A program made the translations under genes and the position numbers. The notes beneath the pieces were generated by a model. It searched no databases and was not told the origin of the DNA. It worked only from the letters and a program-made list of their open reading frames with translations. Below, in pieces: positions 33,440 to 42,136 of a stretch of 60,227 nt of DNA. The stretch is taken from contig NZ_AEEA01000066.1 in the NCBI RefSeq assembly GCF_000297095.1, positions 1-60,227 of the forward strand, written 5' to 3'. Each line of letters starts with the position of its first letter. The first letter of the stretch is position 1. The stretch comes from Treponema primitia ZAS-1. Lineage in GTDB: Bacteria; Spirochaetota; Spirochaetia; Treponematales; Breznakiellaceae.

Positions 33440-33709
33440 TCAGCGCGCCATAGCAGGAATCATCCTGAATAACTGCACCGTGTAATCCCCCAGGGAAGTA
33501 AACATCCAGCCCCCCAAAAGGCCCAGCACCAGGAGTATGGTCAACACCTTTGGTACAAAGGTCAGGGTCTGCTCCTGGATAGAGGTGGTAGCCTGCAGTA
33601 TCGCTACTATCAGGCCCACGATAAGGGCGGAGAACAAAAGCGGCGCCGCCAAAAGCAGGGTCTCAAATATACCCCCCCGCAGAAGGGCCGTAATATCACC
33701 TATGCTCAT
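33440..33709 (-). CDS. fliQ: Flagellar export channel protein FliQ
   Basis: 89 residues with two membrane helices (LLAAPLLFSALIVGLIVAIL, then VLTILLVLGLLGGWMF) joined by the conserved loop TSIQEQTLTFVPK. This is the full FliQ pattern. It lies 11 bases after fliP. Four copies of FliQ surround the FliP-FliR core of the export channel. Confidence 0.95.
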   Translation of the reverse strand: MSIGDITALLRGGIFETLLLAAPLLFSALIVGLIVAILQATTSIQEQTLTFVPKVLTILLVLGLLGGWMFTSLGDYTVQLFRMIPAMAR

Positions 33710-33720
33710 ATATCAGCCCC

Positions 33721-34548
33721 CTATCCGAAGGAACGGACTATCTGGTCCGTCAAAAGCCCCCAGCCGTCCACCAGAATAAAGAGGATCAGCTTAAAGGGCA
33801 TGGAAATCATTACCGGGGGCAGCATGATCATACCCATGGACATGAGCGCGCTGGCCACCACCATATCGATCACGATAAATGGAATAAACAACAATATGCC
33901 TATCTTAAAGGCTACGGTTAATTCATTGAGAATGAATGCGGGAATCAACACATAGGTGGGGACATCTGCCAGGGTATTCGGGCGGTCCAGCCCCCGCATG
34001 GCCATAAAGAGCCGGATATTGCCGGGGTTGCCCTGCATCTGGCGGTACATGAAGATACGCAGCGGAGCCTCGGCGCCCCGGTACGCTTCCTGCACCGAGA
34101 TGTTTCCCTGCTGGAGGGGCTGAAAACTATTCTGATAGATCTCGTCAAAGGTGGGCCACATGATAAATGCGGTGAGGAAAAGGGAAATTCCCAGGATCAC
34201 CTGGTTTGGGGGTACCTGCTGCAGGGAAAGGGCCCGTTTAATAAAGTCCAGGACTATGGATATCCGCAGAAAACTCGTGGTAAGTATGATGATACTCGGC
34301 GCCAGTGAGAGGGCGGTGAGCAGCAACAGAAGCTGGAGGGAAAAGGCTACTTCCTGCCCCGATTCGGGGTTCCGTATAGTAAGATCGATAAAGGGAATCA
34401 CCGGGTCTGCGGGCGCCGCGGGAATAGCCATGGTTCCCGGTGTGGAAAGGTCCGGAAAGGGAAAGGGCGTGGTCTGGGCCGCTGCCGGGAGGGGCGCAAA
34501 AACAGCCAGCAGGAACAGGGTTCCCGCAAAAACAGTCAGGCGGCTCAT
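33721..34548 (-). CDS. fliP: Flagellar export channel protein FliP
   Basis: 275 residues. A cleavable signal peptide (MSRLTVFAGTLFLLAVFAPLPAAAQ) is followed by a Pro-rich stretch and the FliP core: LLLLTALSLAPSIIILTTSFLRISIVL, then QVPPNQVILGISLFLTAFIM and MGMIMLPPVMISMPFKL. Five FliP copies form most of the export pore. The start overlaps the fliO stop by four bases. Confidence 0.95.
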   Translation of the reverse strand: MSRLTVFAGTLFLLAVFAPLPAAAQTTPFPFPDLSTPGTMAIPAAPADPVIPFIDLTIRNPESGQEVAFSLQLLLLLTALSLAPSIIILTTSFLRISIVLDFIKRALSLQQVPPNQVILGISLFLTAFIMWPTFDEIYQNSFQPLQQGNISVQEAYRGAEAPLRIFMYRQMQGNPGNIRLFMAMRGLDRPNTLADVPTYVLIPAFILNELTVAFKIGILLFIPFIVIDMVVASALMSMGMIMLPPVMISMPFKLILFILVDGWGLLTDQIVRSFG

Positions 34549-35198
34549 AGGTCCTTCAACCTTTCCCGCCGTTTACGCAGGTCGTCCGCACTGAACCGTG
34601 TATTCGTGGCAGCGCCCCCCCCCAGACGGCGCAGGAGCGCCGAAAAGTTCAGGAACTTCGGGCCGCCGTCATTTCCCTTACGGGAATCGTCCAGAAGCAT
34701 GGCGTCCACCATCTCCTGATCCGTTATTTCAGAGATAAGGGATACGCCGCTGTCTCCGGCGCCCACCAGCCAAGCCTTATTCCCCACGGAAACCACCGCC
34801 ACCGAACTACCCGCCCCCATGGGGGCCCTGGCTAATACCTTGAGATAGGGGTTTTTCTGCTCCGGTGAACGGGAGAGGCGCTTGAAAAAGAATACCAAAC
34901 CATAAATAGCCGCCGCAGCCAGGGCGAGAACCAGGACCATGCGGAGAACAACAAAAACAGTAGGGGTTCCCGGAGCGGGGAGCGCTTCTCCCGGGGGCGC
35001 GTCCCCCAAAATAATCAGGCTTTCTGCGCTGGGCGCATCGGAAAGCGGCGCTGCTTCAACAGCCAGGACAGAAGACTCCCCTATGGTGTCCGGCGTTTGA
35101 GCGGAGACTTTGTTGAGATTAAAAGTAAAGAGGCCGATGCTTATAAAAAGCACGGCTATTGACACCGGATTAAATCGATACAGTTTTTCCCCTCCCAA
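34545..35198 (-). CDS. fliO: Flagellar biosynthesis protein FliO (FliZ)
   Basis: 217 residues. An N-terminal hydrophobic signal or anchor (VSIAVLFISIGLFTF), a variable linker, a membrane segment near residue 80 (FVVLRMVLVLALAAAAIYGLVFFFKRL), and then the conserved FliO cytoplasmic domain (YLKVLARAPMGAGSSVAVVSVGNKAWLVGA). FliO helps assemble the FliP ring. In treponemes the gene is sometimes called fliZ. It lies between fliY and fliP as expected. Confidence 0.88.
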   Translation of the reverse strand: MGGEKLYRFNPVSIAVLFISIGLFTFNLNKVSAQTPDTIGESSVLAVEAAPLSDAPSAESLIILGDAPPGEALPAPGTPTVFVVLRMVLVLALAAAAIYGLVFFFKRLSRSPEQKNPYLKVLARAPMGAGSSVAVVSVGNKAWLVGAGDSGVSLISEITDQEMVDAMLLDDSRKGNDGGPKFLNFSALLRRLGGGAATNTRFSADDLRKRRERLKDL

Positions 35199-35258
35199 GT
35201 AGAAACTGATCCTTAATAACTATTTTAACTTATATTAGTAGTATTGCGCTACCCCTAT

Positions 35259-36320
35259 TTAACTTAATTCGGTCATTCTTTCCATGGGAGAGACGATTTC
35301 TGTGACACGGACACCGAAATTCTCGTCAATAACCACCACTTCACCCTTTGCAATAAGCTTATGATTCACCAGAATGTCCACCGGCTCACCGGCAAGCTTG
35401 TCCAACTCGATGATAGTACCCTCGCCCATGCCCAAAATTTCCTTGATCAGCTTCTTGGTACGGCCCAATTCTACGGTCATCTCCATGAATACATCCATGA
35501 TAAGACCGATATTGCCCGCTTCCTGAGCAGTAGGCTGGGGCATCAGATTGGGAAACTGTACAGACTGAACGTTAGAGGGTGACCCCATAATACCTCCCAT
35601 CATACCACCTCCTCCCATCATACCGCCCATAGGAGCCGCCTGCGCCGGTTTGGGCGCCGCCGGAGTGGGGCCGGCGTTCAGGGCCTTGGTAATATCCGCC
35701 GCCACCTGCGGGCCGTAGACTTCCCAAATCCGGTGGGCCTTTCCGTCCCCCAGATCGAGCTGGTAATCCGCAACCTGGAAATCTCCTGCGGGGAGCGCCG
35801 CGGTAGCCTTTGGAACATTGGCTGCCTCGGGGGCAACATTGGCGATAGATTTATTGCCGGTCTTTCCGGTCAGGGTGGTGATCTGGGTACCCACAATGGT
35901 ACCCACCATTTCCCCAATCACCGACATGGCCATCTCGTCCAACTCGATGTTCTCTTCCTTGTTCATCAGGGCGGCAATAGCCTTGGCCGTATCCTCGGGA
36001 AAGAGGAACATATGTTCACCGGGAAACCCGGAACTGAAATCCGCTTTAACCACCGTAACCATATCCGGGAGCTTTTCTATCAAGGCGTCCCGGTCGGAGC
36101 CGCTCAGCTCAGGCCCCTTCAAGCTGACCGTTGCGCCGGTCATGGTGGAAAGATTGGAGGACTGTGCGTCCACAGTACCGGAGAGGTAACCCTGCAGGGC
36201 CTTGGACTCGGCGGCGCTATTTCCATTACCACCGCCATTACCGCCCCCACTGAGACTCGAAGAATCCACTCCGTTTAACAGTGCATCTATTTCCGCCTGC
36301 GAAAGAGCGCTATCGCTCAT
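35259..36320 (-). CDS. fliY: Flagellar switch protein FliY (CheC-like plus FliN domain)
   Basis: 353 residues. The N-terminal SQAEIDALLNG is the CheY-binding helix shared by FliM and FliY. A CheC-like middle region follows (ELDEMAMSVIGEMVGTIVGTQ, about residues 130-150), then a low-complexity linker rich in Met, Gly, Pro and Ala. The C-terminal SpoA/FliN domain is clear (MEMTVELGRTKKLIKEILGMGEGTIIELDKLAGE). It forms part of the rotor C-ring. In other treponemes fliM lies between fliL and fliY, but here fliL is only 24 bases upstream and fliM is missing. Confidence 0.93.
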   Translation of the reverse strand: MSDSALSQAEIDALLNGVDSSSLSGGGNGGGNGNSAAESKALQGYLSGTVDAQSSNLSTMTGATVSLKGPELSGSDRDALIEKLPDMVTVVKADFSSGFPGEHMFLFPEDTAKAIAALMNKEENIELDEMAMSVIGEMVGTIVGTQITTLTGKTGNKSIANVAPEAANVPKATAALPAGDFQVADYQLDLGDGKAHRIWEVYGPQVAADITKALNAGPTPAAPKPAQAAPMGGMMGGGGMMGGIMGSPSNVQSVQFPNLMPQPTAQEAGNIGLIMDVFMEMTVELGRTKKLIKEILGMGEGTIIELDKLAGEPVDILVNHKLIAKGEVVVIDENFGVRVTEIVSPMERMTELS

Positions 36321-36344
36321 ACTATTCCCCCCCCTTCTTACGGA

Positions 36345-36905
36345 TCATAACTCCACCACATCAAGCTGTTTAAACACAATATTTTTTGCCTTTGAGGAAT
36401 TCAGGACCCGGGTATTTAATGCCTCGATGATCTCCTGCTTCAGCCTGGCTTCGTTTTCGGTTGCCAGATCCCGGGCATACTTGGAACTAAAAAAATTCCG
36501 CACAAAATCCTGGAGCTCGTAGAGCCGAGTGGTTAGTTCGGTGGCAGCATTCTTATCGTTCATATCATAACCGATGGCCAAATCAACCACCACCGAATGT
36601 GAAGTAGGATCCTTGGTTCTGCACCGCACCGTGCCTATGGAATTGAAATAGAGATACTCCGGCCGTTTCCCGATATAGGGGGAAGAGGAATCCGCCACAA
36701 CGGTCTGGGATGGCCCGCCCTTATTCATAAAATTAAAGGTGATCACCGTTACGGTGATAATAAAAATCAGGGCGCCCAAACCTATGGCTACAAATTTGAG
36801 CAAATTCGGCAGTAAAGCGCCTAAGCCGCCTGCTTTTTTAGAACCGCCGCCGCCTGAGTCTTGAGCTTCGCCCCCCTCGTCCAATATATCGTCGCCATCA
36901 GCCAT
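36345..36905 (-). CDS. fliL: Flagellar basal-body protein FliL
   Basis: 186 residues. An acidic, Gly-rich cytoplasmic start, one membrane helix near residues 36-60 (FVAIGLGALIFIITVTVIT), and a periplasmic FliL domain with a helical end (RNFFSSKYARDLATENEARLKQEIIEALNTRVL). FliL surrounds the stator ring and supports torque. It follows motB after an 83-base gap, the largest between motB and fliY. Confidence 0.92.
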   Translation of the reverse strand: MADGDDILDEGGEAQDSGGGGSKKAGGLGALLPNLLKFVAIGLGALIFIITVTVITFNFMNKGGPSQTVVADSSSPYIGKRPEYLYFNSIGTVRCRTKDPTSHSVVVDLAIGYDMNDKNAATELTTRLYELQDFVRNFFSSKYARDLATENEARLKQEIIEALNTRVLNSSKAKNIVFKQLDVVEL

Positions 36906-36988
36906 GACCTAACCCTCCGACTCTCTATTTATAGTATACAAAAATACCATTTAATGCAAACCCTTTCCTTACAAAAGGCCTGGCCATT

Positions 36989-37720
36989 CTACAAATGGCC
37001 GTCATCCAGGATGATAACATCCACCCGGCGGTTATATGCCCTGCCTTCTGCGGTATCATCCGAGGCTACCGGGGCCGTGGCGGCAAATCCAGCCACTTGA
37101 AAACGCCGTTCCTCTACTCCAATATCGGTAAGATAGTGAAGAACACTGATAGACCGGGCGGTAGAAAGTTCCCAATTCGAGTCCCAAGGACCTTCGGGAT
37201 CCACCGGAGTATCATCGGTATGGCCTTCGATGCGGAATTTTCGCCCCCTTACCTCATCCGAGACCAGGAGGGTTCCTAAACGCAGCAGAATATCCCGGGT
37301 CTGTTCCACATTGATCCGTGCGCTGGCGGGGTTAAAAAAGGCGTCCGAAGCCAGACTTATAACGAGACCCCGCTCGTCATGGGTAACCTTGACTTTGTTG
37401 GATTTAACTTCCGGGTTAAAAAGGCTTATGGCTTTTTTTAAGGCCGTGCCCAGGGACTCGCCCTTTTCCATGGCCGGCAGGGCGGCGATGGTATTTCCCA
37501 GATCCGCGCTTTTACCGGCCCCCAGGGTATTTCCCCCGGAATTGGCCCCGATACCCTGGTTGTTGAATGCGGAAATCAGGGCTTCCACGGTGGTTGGGGT
37601 TACATCATCGGGGTTGAAAAGGGCGACAAAGAAACAGAGCATCAGGGTAACCATGTCTGAATAGGTTACAATCCACTCACCGCCCGCACCGCCCGCCTCG
37701 GGCTTTTTCTTTTTCGCCAC
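36989..37720 (-). CDS. motB: Flagellar stator protein MotB
   Basis: 243 residues. A lysine-rich N-terminus precedes the membrane helix WIVTYSDMVTLMLCFFVALF; Asp22 in this helix is the ion-binding residue. The C-terminal OmpA-like peptidoglycan-binding domain has IEGHTDDTPVDPEGPWDSNW and STARSISVLHYL. It forms the stator with MotA, whose stop lies 11 bases upstream. Confidence 0.95.
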   Translation of the reverse strand: MAKKKKPEAGGAGGEWIVTYSDMVTLMLCFFVALFNPDDVTPTTVEALISAFNNQGIGANSGGNTLGAGKSADLGNTIAALPAMEKGESLGTALKKAISLFNPEVKSNKVKVTHDERGLVISLASDAFFNPASARINVEQTRDILLRLGTLLVSDEVRGRKFRIEGHTDDTPVDPEGPWDSNWELSTARSISVLHYLTDIGVEERRFQVAGFAATAPVASDDTAEGRAYNRRVDVIILDDGHL

Positions 37721-37731
37721 GTTATACTTCC

Positions 37732-38514
37732 TTAATCTTTGAGCACTTCCGCTTCTACTGCTTTGCGATCCAGGGGATTCAAATAGGTCAGGAGCTTCAT
37801 CCCCAATATACGGGGGTTATCGCCTGCCTGGATGGAGAGGACTCCCTCGATGGCCATTTCCTTAACCTTGGATTCCGTGGCGTCCATGATCTGTAATTTG
37901 CCCGACCAGGGAATCATCAGAAGGTTAGCAACCATGGAACCGTACAGGGTGGTGATAAGCGCAACGGCCATGTTCGGTCCCAGGGAGGATTTATCTTCCA
38001 GGTTCTTCAACATACCGATAAGCCCGATAACCGTGCCCAACATACCAAGTCCGGGGGCCAGGGTACCCCACATATTGACAACCTTGATTTTTGAAACGTG
38101 CCGTTCCTGCATCTGGCCCAGCTCTGTTTCCATAAGGTTCCGCACAATCTCTGCGTCGGTGCCGTCCACCACGAGCCGCAGCCCCTTCTTGATAAATTCA
38201 TCGTCCAGATCGTCCAGCATTTCTTCCAGCGCCAGGAGTCCTTCCCGCCGGGCCTTTTCTGACATATTCATCAATTGCTGGATAAGCGCTTTTTCGTTAA
38301 AGTTAGTGGCCTTAAAGGTCAAGCCGATAGTATTGAAGATACCAACCGTGTCGGCAATACTGCTGAATGTGAAGAGGCCGAAGTAGGAACCCAGCACGAC
38401 GATCAGGATTGAGGGGAGATCCCAGAAGGTCATTACGGATGTACCTCCGGAGATGATCCCCAGCAAAACCATGCCAAAACAACCGGCAACACCAATTAAG
38501 GTTGATATATTCAT
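37732..38514 (-). CDS. motA: Flagellar stator protein MotA
   Basis: 260 residues with four membrane segments (first at IGVAGCFGMVLLGIISGG, the last pair near residues 150-200) and the cytoplasmic loop with FNEKALIQQLMNMSEKARREGLLALEE. The segment VNMWGTLAPGLGMLGTVIGLIGML is diagnostic of the family. It sits between flbD and motB, in the usual spirochaete order. Confidence 0.95.
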   Translation of the reverse strand: MNISTLIGVAGCFGMVLLGIISGGTSVMTFWDLPSILIVVLGSYFGLFTFSSIADTVGIFNTIGLTFKATNFNEKALIQQLMNMSEKARREGLLALEEMLDDLDDEFIKKGLRLVVDGTDAEIVRNLMETELGQMQERHVSKIKVVNMWGTLAPGLGMLGTVIGLIGMLKNLEDKSSLGPNMAVALITTLYGSMVANLLMIPWSGKLQIMDATESKVKEMAIEGVLSIQAGDNPRILGMKLLTYLNPLDRKAVEAEVLKD

Positions 38515-38526
38515 ACCGCTTTTCCT

Positions 38527-38724
38527 CTACTCCTCATTCTTAAAACCGCCGATTCTCCGGCGATACTCCACGATCCGGTCGATAACTTCGGTCACCGTTT
38601 CTTTCACCACAATAATTTTACCGGACAGCATCTGGAAGGTGGTATCCGGCCGAACTTCGAGGGACTCAATTTGATGCGGATTTAAATAGTATTCCATTCC
38701 GTTCAGCCGGGTTACCTTAATCAC
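38527..38724 (-). CDS. flbD: Small flagellar protein FlbD
   Basis: 65 residues, the normal size of the FlbD/SwrD family. It reads MIKVTRLNGMEYYLNPHQIE and then TTFQMLSGKIIVVKETVTEVI, as in the family. Related SwrD proteins raise motor torque, probably by acting on stators. It lies 5 bases after flgE and 12 bases before motA. Confidence 0.93.
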   Translation of the reverse strand: MIKVTRLNGMEYYLNPHQIESLEVRPDTTFQMLSGKIIVVKETVTEVIDRIVEYRRRIGGFKNEE

Positions 38725-38729
38725 TTAGT

Positions 38730-40154
38730 TTACCTTTTGAGAGTCAAAATTTCCTGCAGGAGCTGGTCCGCAGTCTGGATGGTCCGGGAGTTAGCCTGGA
38801 ACCCGCGCTGGGTAACGATCATATCCACGAACTGTTCTGAAAGATCCACGTTGGACATTTCCAGGGTACCGGCAATGATCTTGCCCTTCCCCGCTATACC
38901 CGAGGGGCCTATATTGGCGTAACCCGAGTTGTTGCTCACCAGGAAGACATTGTCCCCGCCCTTTTCCAGACCGCCCTGGTTAGCAAAGCTGGCTATGGCC
39001 ACCTGCCCCAGGGTGCGGTTCGTCCCGTTGGAATACACCCCGGTGATAGTCCCGCTCTGGTCGATCTTAAAGTTTTCCAGGTAGCCCATGGTATAACCGT
39101 CCTGAATGATAGCCTTGGTAGAACTGGACTCCGCATACTGGGTGATGCTGTTTACCAGTCCCCCCACGGTGCCCAGGTTCAGGGCAAATTCCTGACGGAT
39201 CATTCCGCCGTCAAGTTCCGGAGCCGCGCTCTGCACATCGAAGGCCACATTCATCACCACCGGGCCCTCACCGTTGGTCACGGCGCCGTTGATGTCCTCA
39301 AGACCCTGGAGTGTACCGTTGTTGTTGAAGATTACCGTAAAGGTGTTTGTCGCCGCCGGGACTTGTCCCACCATACCTACTTCAGTATTGGTTGGCTGGG
39401 CACTTTCCGGATCCACCGTTACCGTAGCGGTCCAGCGGTTGTTGAGGTTCGCCAGGGGTTCACCTTCTGCGTTGAAGCCCCAGTTACGCAGGAATTCTAC
39501 CCGGAGTATGTGTTCCAGGCCAAAGGAATCGTAGATTTTCATTTCCGTACCCCAGGTACCGTGGGCAATTTCCGCCGGGGTAGGATCGTTGGGAACGATG
39601 GGGGTCCGCTTGTCTAAGTTACAGGCAAAGTCGACCGCCGTAGTGGCGCGGGCAGCATCTTTGCTCCCCACGGGGATAACGAGGTTCTCGGTGTCCCGGG
39701 AAACATCCAGTACCTGCTCACCCCCAATGGTCCGGGCCTGCCAGCCCTGAACCCGCATACCGTTGGCGGGGTTTACCAGCAAACCCTCCTGGTCTAAGCC
39801 GAAAGCGCCCGCCCGGGTGTAGAAGGATTTTTCGCCCTGCTTAAGGACGAAGAAGCCCGTACCCTGGATCGCCAAATCGGTACCCACACCGGTGGTCTGG
39901 AGGGAGCCTTGCGTATGGATGGTGTCGATGGAGGCCACCGACATCCCGAGACCAACTTCCTTGGGGTTCACACCGCCGAGGTCTTCCGTGGGTTTTGCTG
40001 CCCCCTGAAGCTGCTGGTATATCATATCCTGAAAATTAACTCTGTTCCGTTTGAATCCGGTGGTGTTGACGTTGGCAATGTTATTACCTACCACGTCCAT
40101 CCTGGTCTGGTGATTCTGTAATCCCGACACACCGGAAAATAATGATCGCATCAT
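38730..40154 (-). CDS. flgE: Flagellar hook protein FlgE
   Basis: 474 residues. The N-terminal rod/hook signature (MMRSLFSGVSGLQNHQTRMDV) and C-terminal SNVDLSEQFVDMIVTQRGFQ are intact. Counting from the first Met, Lys165 and Cys178 fall in VGSKDAARATTAVDFAC, exactly the positions known to form lysinoalanine crosslinks between hook subunits in Treponema denticola. The hook of these periplasmic flagella is therefore probably covalently crosslinked. The gene follows flgD after 12 bases. Confidence 0.96.
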   Translation of the reverse strand: MMRSLFSGVSGLQNHQTRMDVVGNNIANVNTTGFKRNRVNFQDMIYQQLQGAAKPTEDLGGVNPKEVGLGMSVASIDTIHTQGSLQTTGVGTDLAIQGTGFFVLKQGEKSFYTRAGAFGLDQEGLLVNPANGMRVQGWQARTIGGEQVLDVSRDTENLVIPVGSKDAARATTAVDFACNLDKRTPIVPNDPTPAEIAHGTWGTEMKIYDSFGLEHILRVEFLRNWGFNAEGEPLANLNNRWTATVTVDPESAQPTNTEVGMVGQVPAATNTFTVIFNNNGTLQGLEDINGAVTNGEGPVVMNVAFDVQSAAPELDGGMIRQEFALNLGTVGGLVNSITQYAESSSTKAIIQDGYTMGYLENFKIDQSGTITGVYSNGTNRTLGQVAIASFANQGGLEKGGDNVFLVSNNSGYANIGPSGIAGKGKIIAGTLEMSNVDLSEQFVDMIVTQRGFQANSRTIQTADQLLQEILTLKR

Positions 40155-40166
40155 AGTAGTTTACTC

Positions 40167-40607
40167 CTATTCCTCAAATACTCTGGTAACCTGATCCCAC
40201 TGATAGTAGGCGCCGTTTACCAATACCTCGGGTACGGCTCCCCGGGCAACTGCCCGTACCGTTCCCTGGACAACCCGGTCTCCCTCGACAATTTCCACCG
40301 AACGCCCCAGGGCGGAGGTGGCTTCACCGCCGGTAAGAAGATTCGCCAGCCGGGAAAAATCGCTGGCCATGCCGGTCATCTGTTCCAGGGTAGAGAACTG
40401 GGCCATCTGCCCGATGAATTCCTTGTCCTCCATAGGGGCGGTAGGGTCCTGATGGCTCAACTGGGTGATGAGTATTTTTAAAAAATCATCCTTACCCAGG
40501 CTCTGGTTGGGCATCCTGCCCTTCTGTATCGATTTGTTGAAGGTGTCCACTTCCATGCTAAGGACTGCCTTTTCCTGAGAGCTAAGAACCGCTTCAAGCG
40601 CTGCCAT
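40167..40607 (-). CDS. flgD: Hook cap / assembly protein FlgD
   Basis: 146 residues, short as in other spirochaetes. The FlgD N-domain is clear (LGKDDFLKILITQLSHQDPTAPMEDKEFIGQMAQFSTLEQM), and the short C-terminal part is a beta-rich remainder (SVEIVEGDRVVQGTVRAV). FlgD caps the growing hook. It lies downstream of fliK across a 66-base gap with a three-copy 15-bp repeat. Confidence 0.94.
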   Translation of the reverse strand: MAALEAVLSSQEKAVLSMEVDTFNKSIQKGRMPNQSLGKDDFLKILITQLSHQDPTAPMEDKEFIGQMAQFSTLEQMTGMASDFSRLANLLTGGEATSALGRSVEIVEGDRVVQGTVRAVARGAVPEVLVNGAYYQWDQVTRVFEE

Positions 40608-40622
40608 TTTTTCTATCTCCTA

Positions 40623-40667
40623 AATACTACGTGTTTTAACACTGCGTGTTTTAACACTGCGTGTTTT
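40623..40667. repeat. 15-bp direct repeat between fliK and flgD
   Basis: Three tandem 15-base copies of AACACTGCGTGTTTT (plus-strand reading) at 40623-40637, 40638-40652 and 40653-40667; the first has two changes. They begin just after the fliK stop region and could change the spacing to flgD. No strong hairpin forms within one unit. Confidence 0.9.
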
Positions 40668-40673
40668 ACACGA

Positions 40674-41021
40674 CTACACCAACACATTGACCCGGGACAT
40701 GCCCGGGCTTTCAAAGCCATTGAATCCGGCCTCCATGCTAAGGGGGTCCATGGTTTCCGCCATGGCGTCATAACTGGACGAAACAACATGGGAAGAGAAA
40801 AACGGGGTTGCCGCCTCTCTGTTCCACTGCCCCTGGCCGCTATTTTGGCCGCCGTCTCCCGCAAGGGCCATATCAAGACTGGCCCCGTCAAAGCCGGAAT
40901 CCCGGAAAGCCTGCTCCAGGGAGTGGATTTCCTTCTCAAACGCCCGGAGGGCCTCATTGCTTTCAACAATGATATGCCCTGTGATCTTGTTTTCGGCCAT
41001 TTCAAGGCGTATCTTTACCAT
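40674..41021 (-). CDS. fliK: fliK 3' part: hook-length control C-terminal domain, out of frame
   Basis: 115 codons starting with MVKIRLEMAENKITGHIIVE, the conserved core of the FliK C-terminal domain that contacts FlhB. In the same frame, just upstream, the bases encode TIKLSLKPESLG, so this is the continuation of the upstream fliK frame, displaced by one base near 41057-41065. The ATG used here has no clear ribosome site and lies inside the domain. Without a frameshift event this part would not be attached to FliK. Confidence 0.7.
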   Translation of the reverse strand: MVKIRLEMAENKITGHIIVESNEALRAFEKEIHSLEQAFRDSGFDGASLDMALAGDGGQNSGQGQWNREAATPFFSSHVVSSSYDAMAETMDPLSMEAGFNGFESPGMSRVNVLV

Positions 41022-42103
41022 TCCCAGAGACTCGGGTTTGAGGGAAAGTTTAATGGTCCCTCCCCGCCGTCCTTGACCATGATGGACGCCTGCCGGACTA
41101 TATCACCGTTAAGGTTCTGGTGGAGTTCCCTGGCAAGAATATCTTCGAAGGCCCGTCCCGGGCTTTTCTCCTGGCCCAGTTCCATGTACTCCCGGCTTCT
41201 GCCGTTGTTTTTGAGCTCCACCGCGATATCAACAACCCGTTCCGCTCCGGCATTTGCCCCGGACTTTATTTCCTGTCCGGGGTTAAGGACGGCGCCGTTT
41301 CCCTCGGTCCTGAGATCCTGGACCTCCAGGGTAATCCGTTCCCGGTTTTTTTTGCTGTTCTTGGTTTCCGCTGCCGTGGCGGAGCCCTTTTCTTTTTTCT
41401 CAACCCCGCCGGGATTGCGTCCCTTCCCCTGGGCTAGCTGCGAAAGCTCGGCGTTAACCGCAGTTTCCGCCCCATTTTCAGGAAGTTCCCGGGCAATATT
41501 CCGAAGATCCTTCAGATCCTGGAACCGGTCATTCGCCCCGCTAAACTCAAGAATGTTGTGCTGATCCGCCAAATCCGCCCCTTCTCCGGGGTGTATTCCC
41601 GTAAGGGACTGATCGTTTAATAAGCCCTGGCTTAGTGCTATCGCCGCCGGGAGGGAATCGTTGTCACCCTCCCCTTCGCCGCTTTCCTTGGCCAGTTTAG
41701 TTTTTTTAGCCGCCGCCTCTTTGAGCAGTTCCGCCGGAGAAAGGGCATCACCCTCCCCCTGCATAGCAAATAAAAGACGCCGGTCCCTGTTTTGGATTTT
41801 TTCATTACCAGCGGAAAGGACGTTTTTATCTTCAGCGGACAATTTCGCGTTTTTCCCGGCGGCATCCTTGGCCGCCTTGGCGATTTTTTCCGTTGAGACA
41901 AGTCCTTCCGTCTCAATTTTGCCGGCTTCTTCGCCGCCGGCTTTGGTTTTCCGTGTAAGTCCCGCAAGCAGTTTGGCAAATACACCCAGGGCGCCTTTTT
42001 TTGCCCCCTTGGAGTGCTTAACCTCTCCGGAATTCAGACTTTCTACGGATTGTGATTGGGGGGATACTGCTGCCAACACCGCCCGACCTCCTGTAGTTTT
42101 CAC
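41015..42103 (-). CDS. fliK: fliK 5' part: hook-length control protein, frameshifted before its C-terminal domain
   Basis: 362 codons. Long, hydrophilic, Lys/Glu/Ala-rich ruler-like region, reaching the start of the conserved domain (VRQASIMVKDGGEG) before the frame departs into an unrelated tail and stops. One extra base after GGGGAGGG on the minus strand would restore the frame through the FliK C-terminal domain, giving about 476 residues. FliK measures hook length and triggers the export switch through FlhB. Possible causes are real inactivation, programmed slippage on the G-rich run or a sequencing error. Confidence 0.75.
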   Translation of the reverse strand: MKTTGGRAVLAAVSPQSQSVESLNSGEVKHSKGAKKGALGVFAKLLAGLTRKTKAGGEEAGKIETEGLVSTEKIAKAAKDAAGKNAKLSAEDKNVLSAGNEKIQNRDRRLLFAMQGEGDALSPAELLKEAAAKKTKLAKESGEGEGDNDSLPAAIALSQGLLNDQSLTGIHPGEGADLADQHNILEFSGANDRFQDLKDLRNIARELPENGAETAVNAELSQLAQGKGRNPGGVEKKEKGSATAAETKNSKKNRERITLEVQDLRTEGNGAVLNPGQEIKSGANAGAERVVDIAVELKNNGRSREYMELGQEKSPGRAFEDILARELHQNLNGDIVRQASIMVKDGGEGPLNFPSNPSLWEW

Positions 42104-42136
42104 ACCAAGGTGTGATTACTCCGGAAGCCGGTCTGT

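Noticed and set aside
40613..41005. 130-codon minus-strand ORF overlapping the fliK 3' part
   Set aside because: Arg/Pro-rich alternative frame that only reads the 15-bp repeat as repeated peptides; the fliK C-terminal domain is in the other frame.
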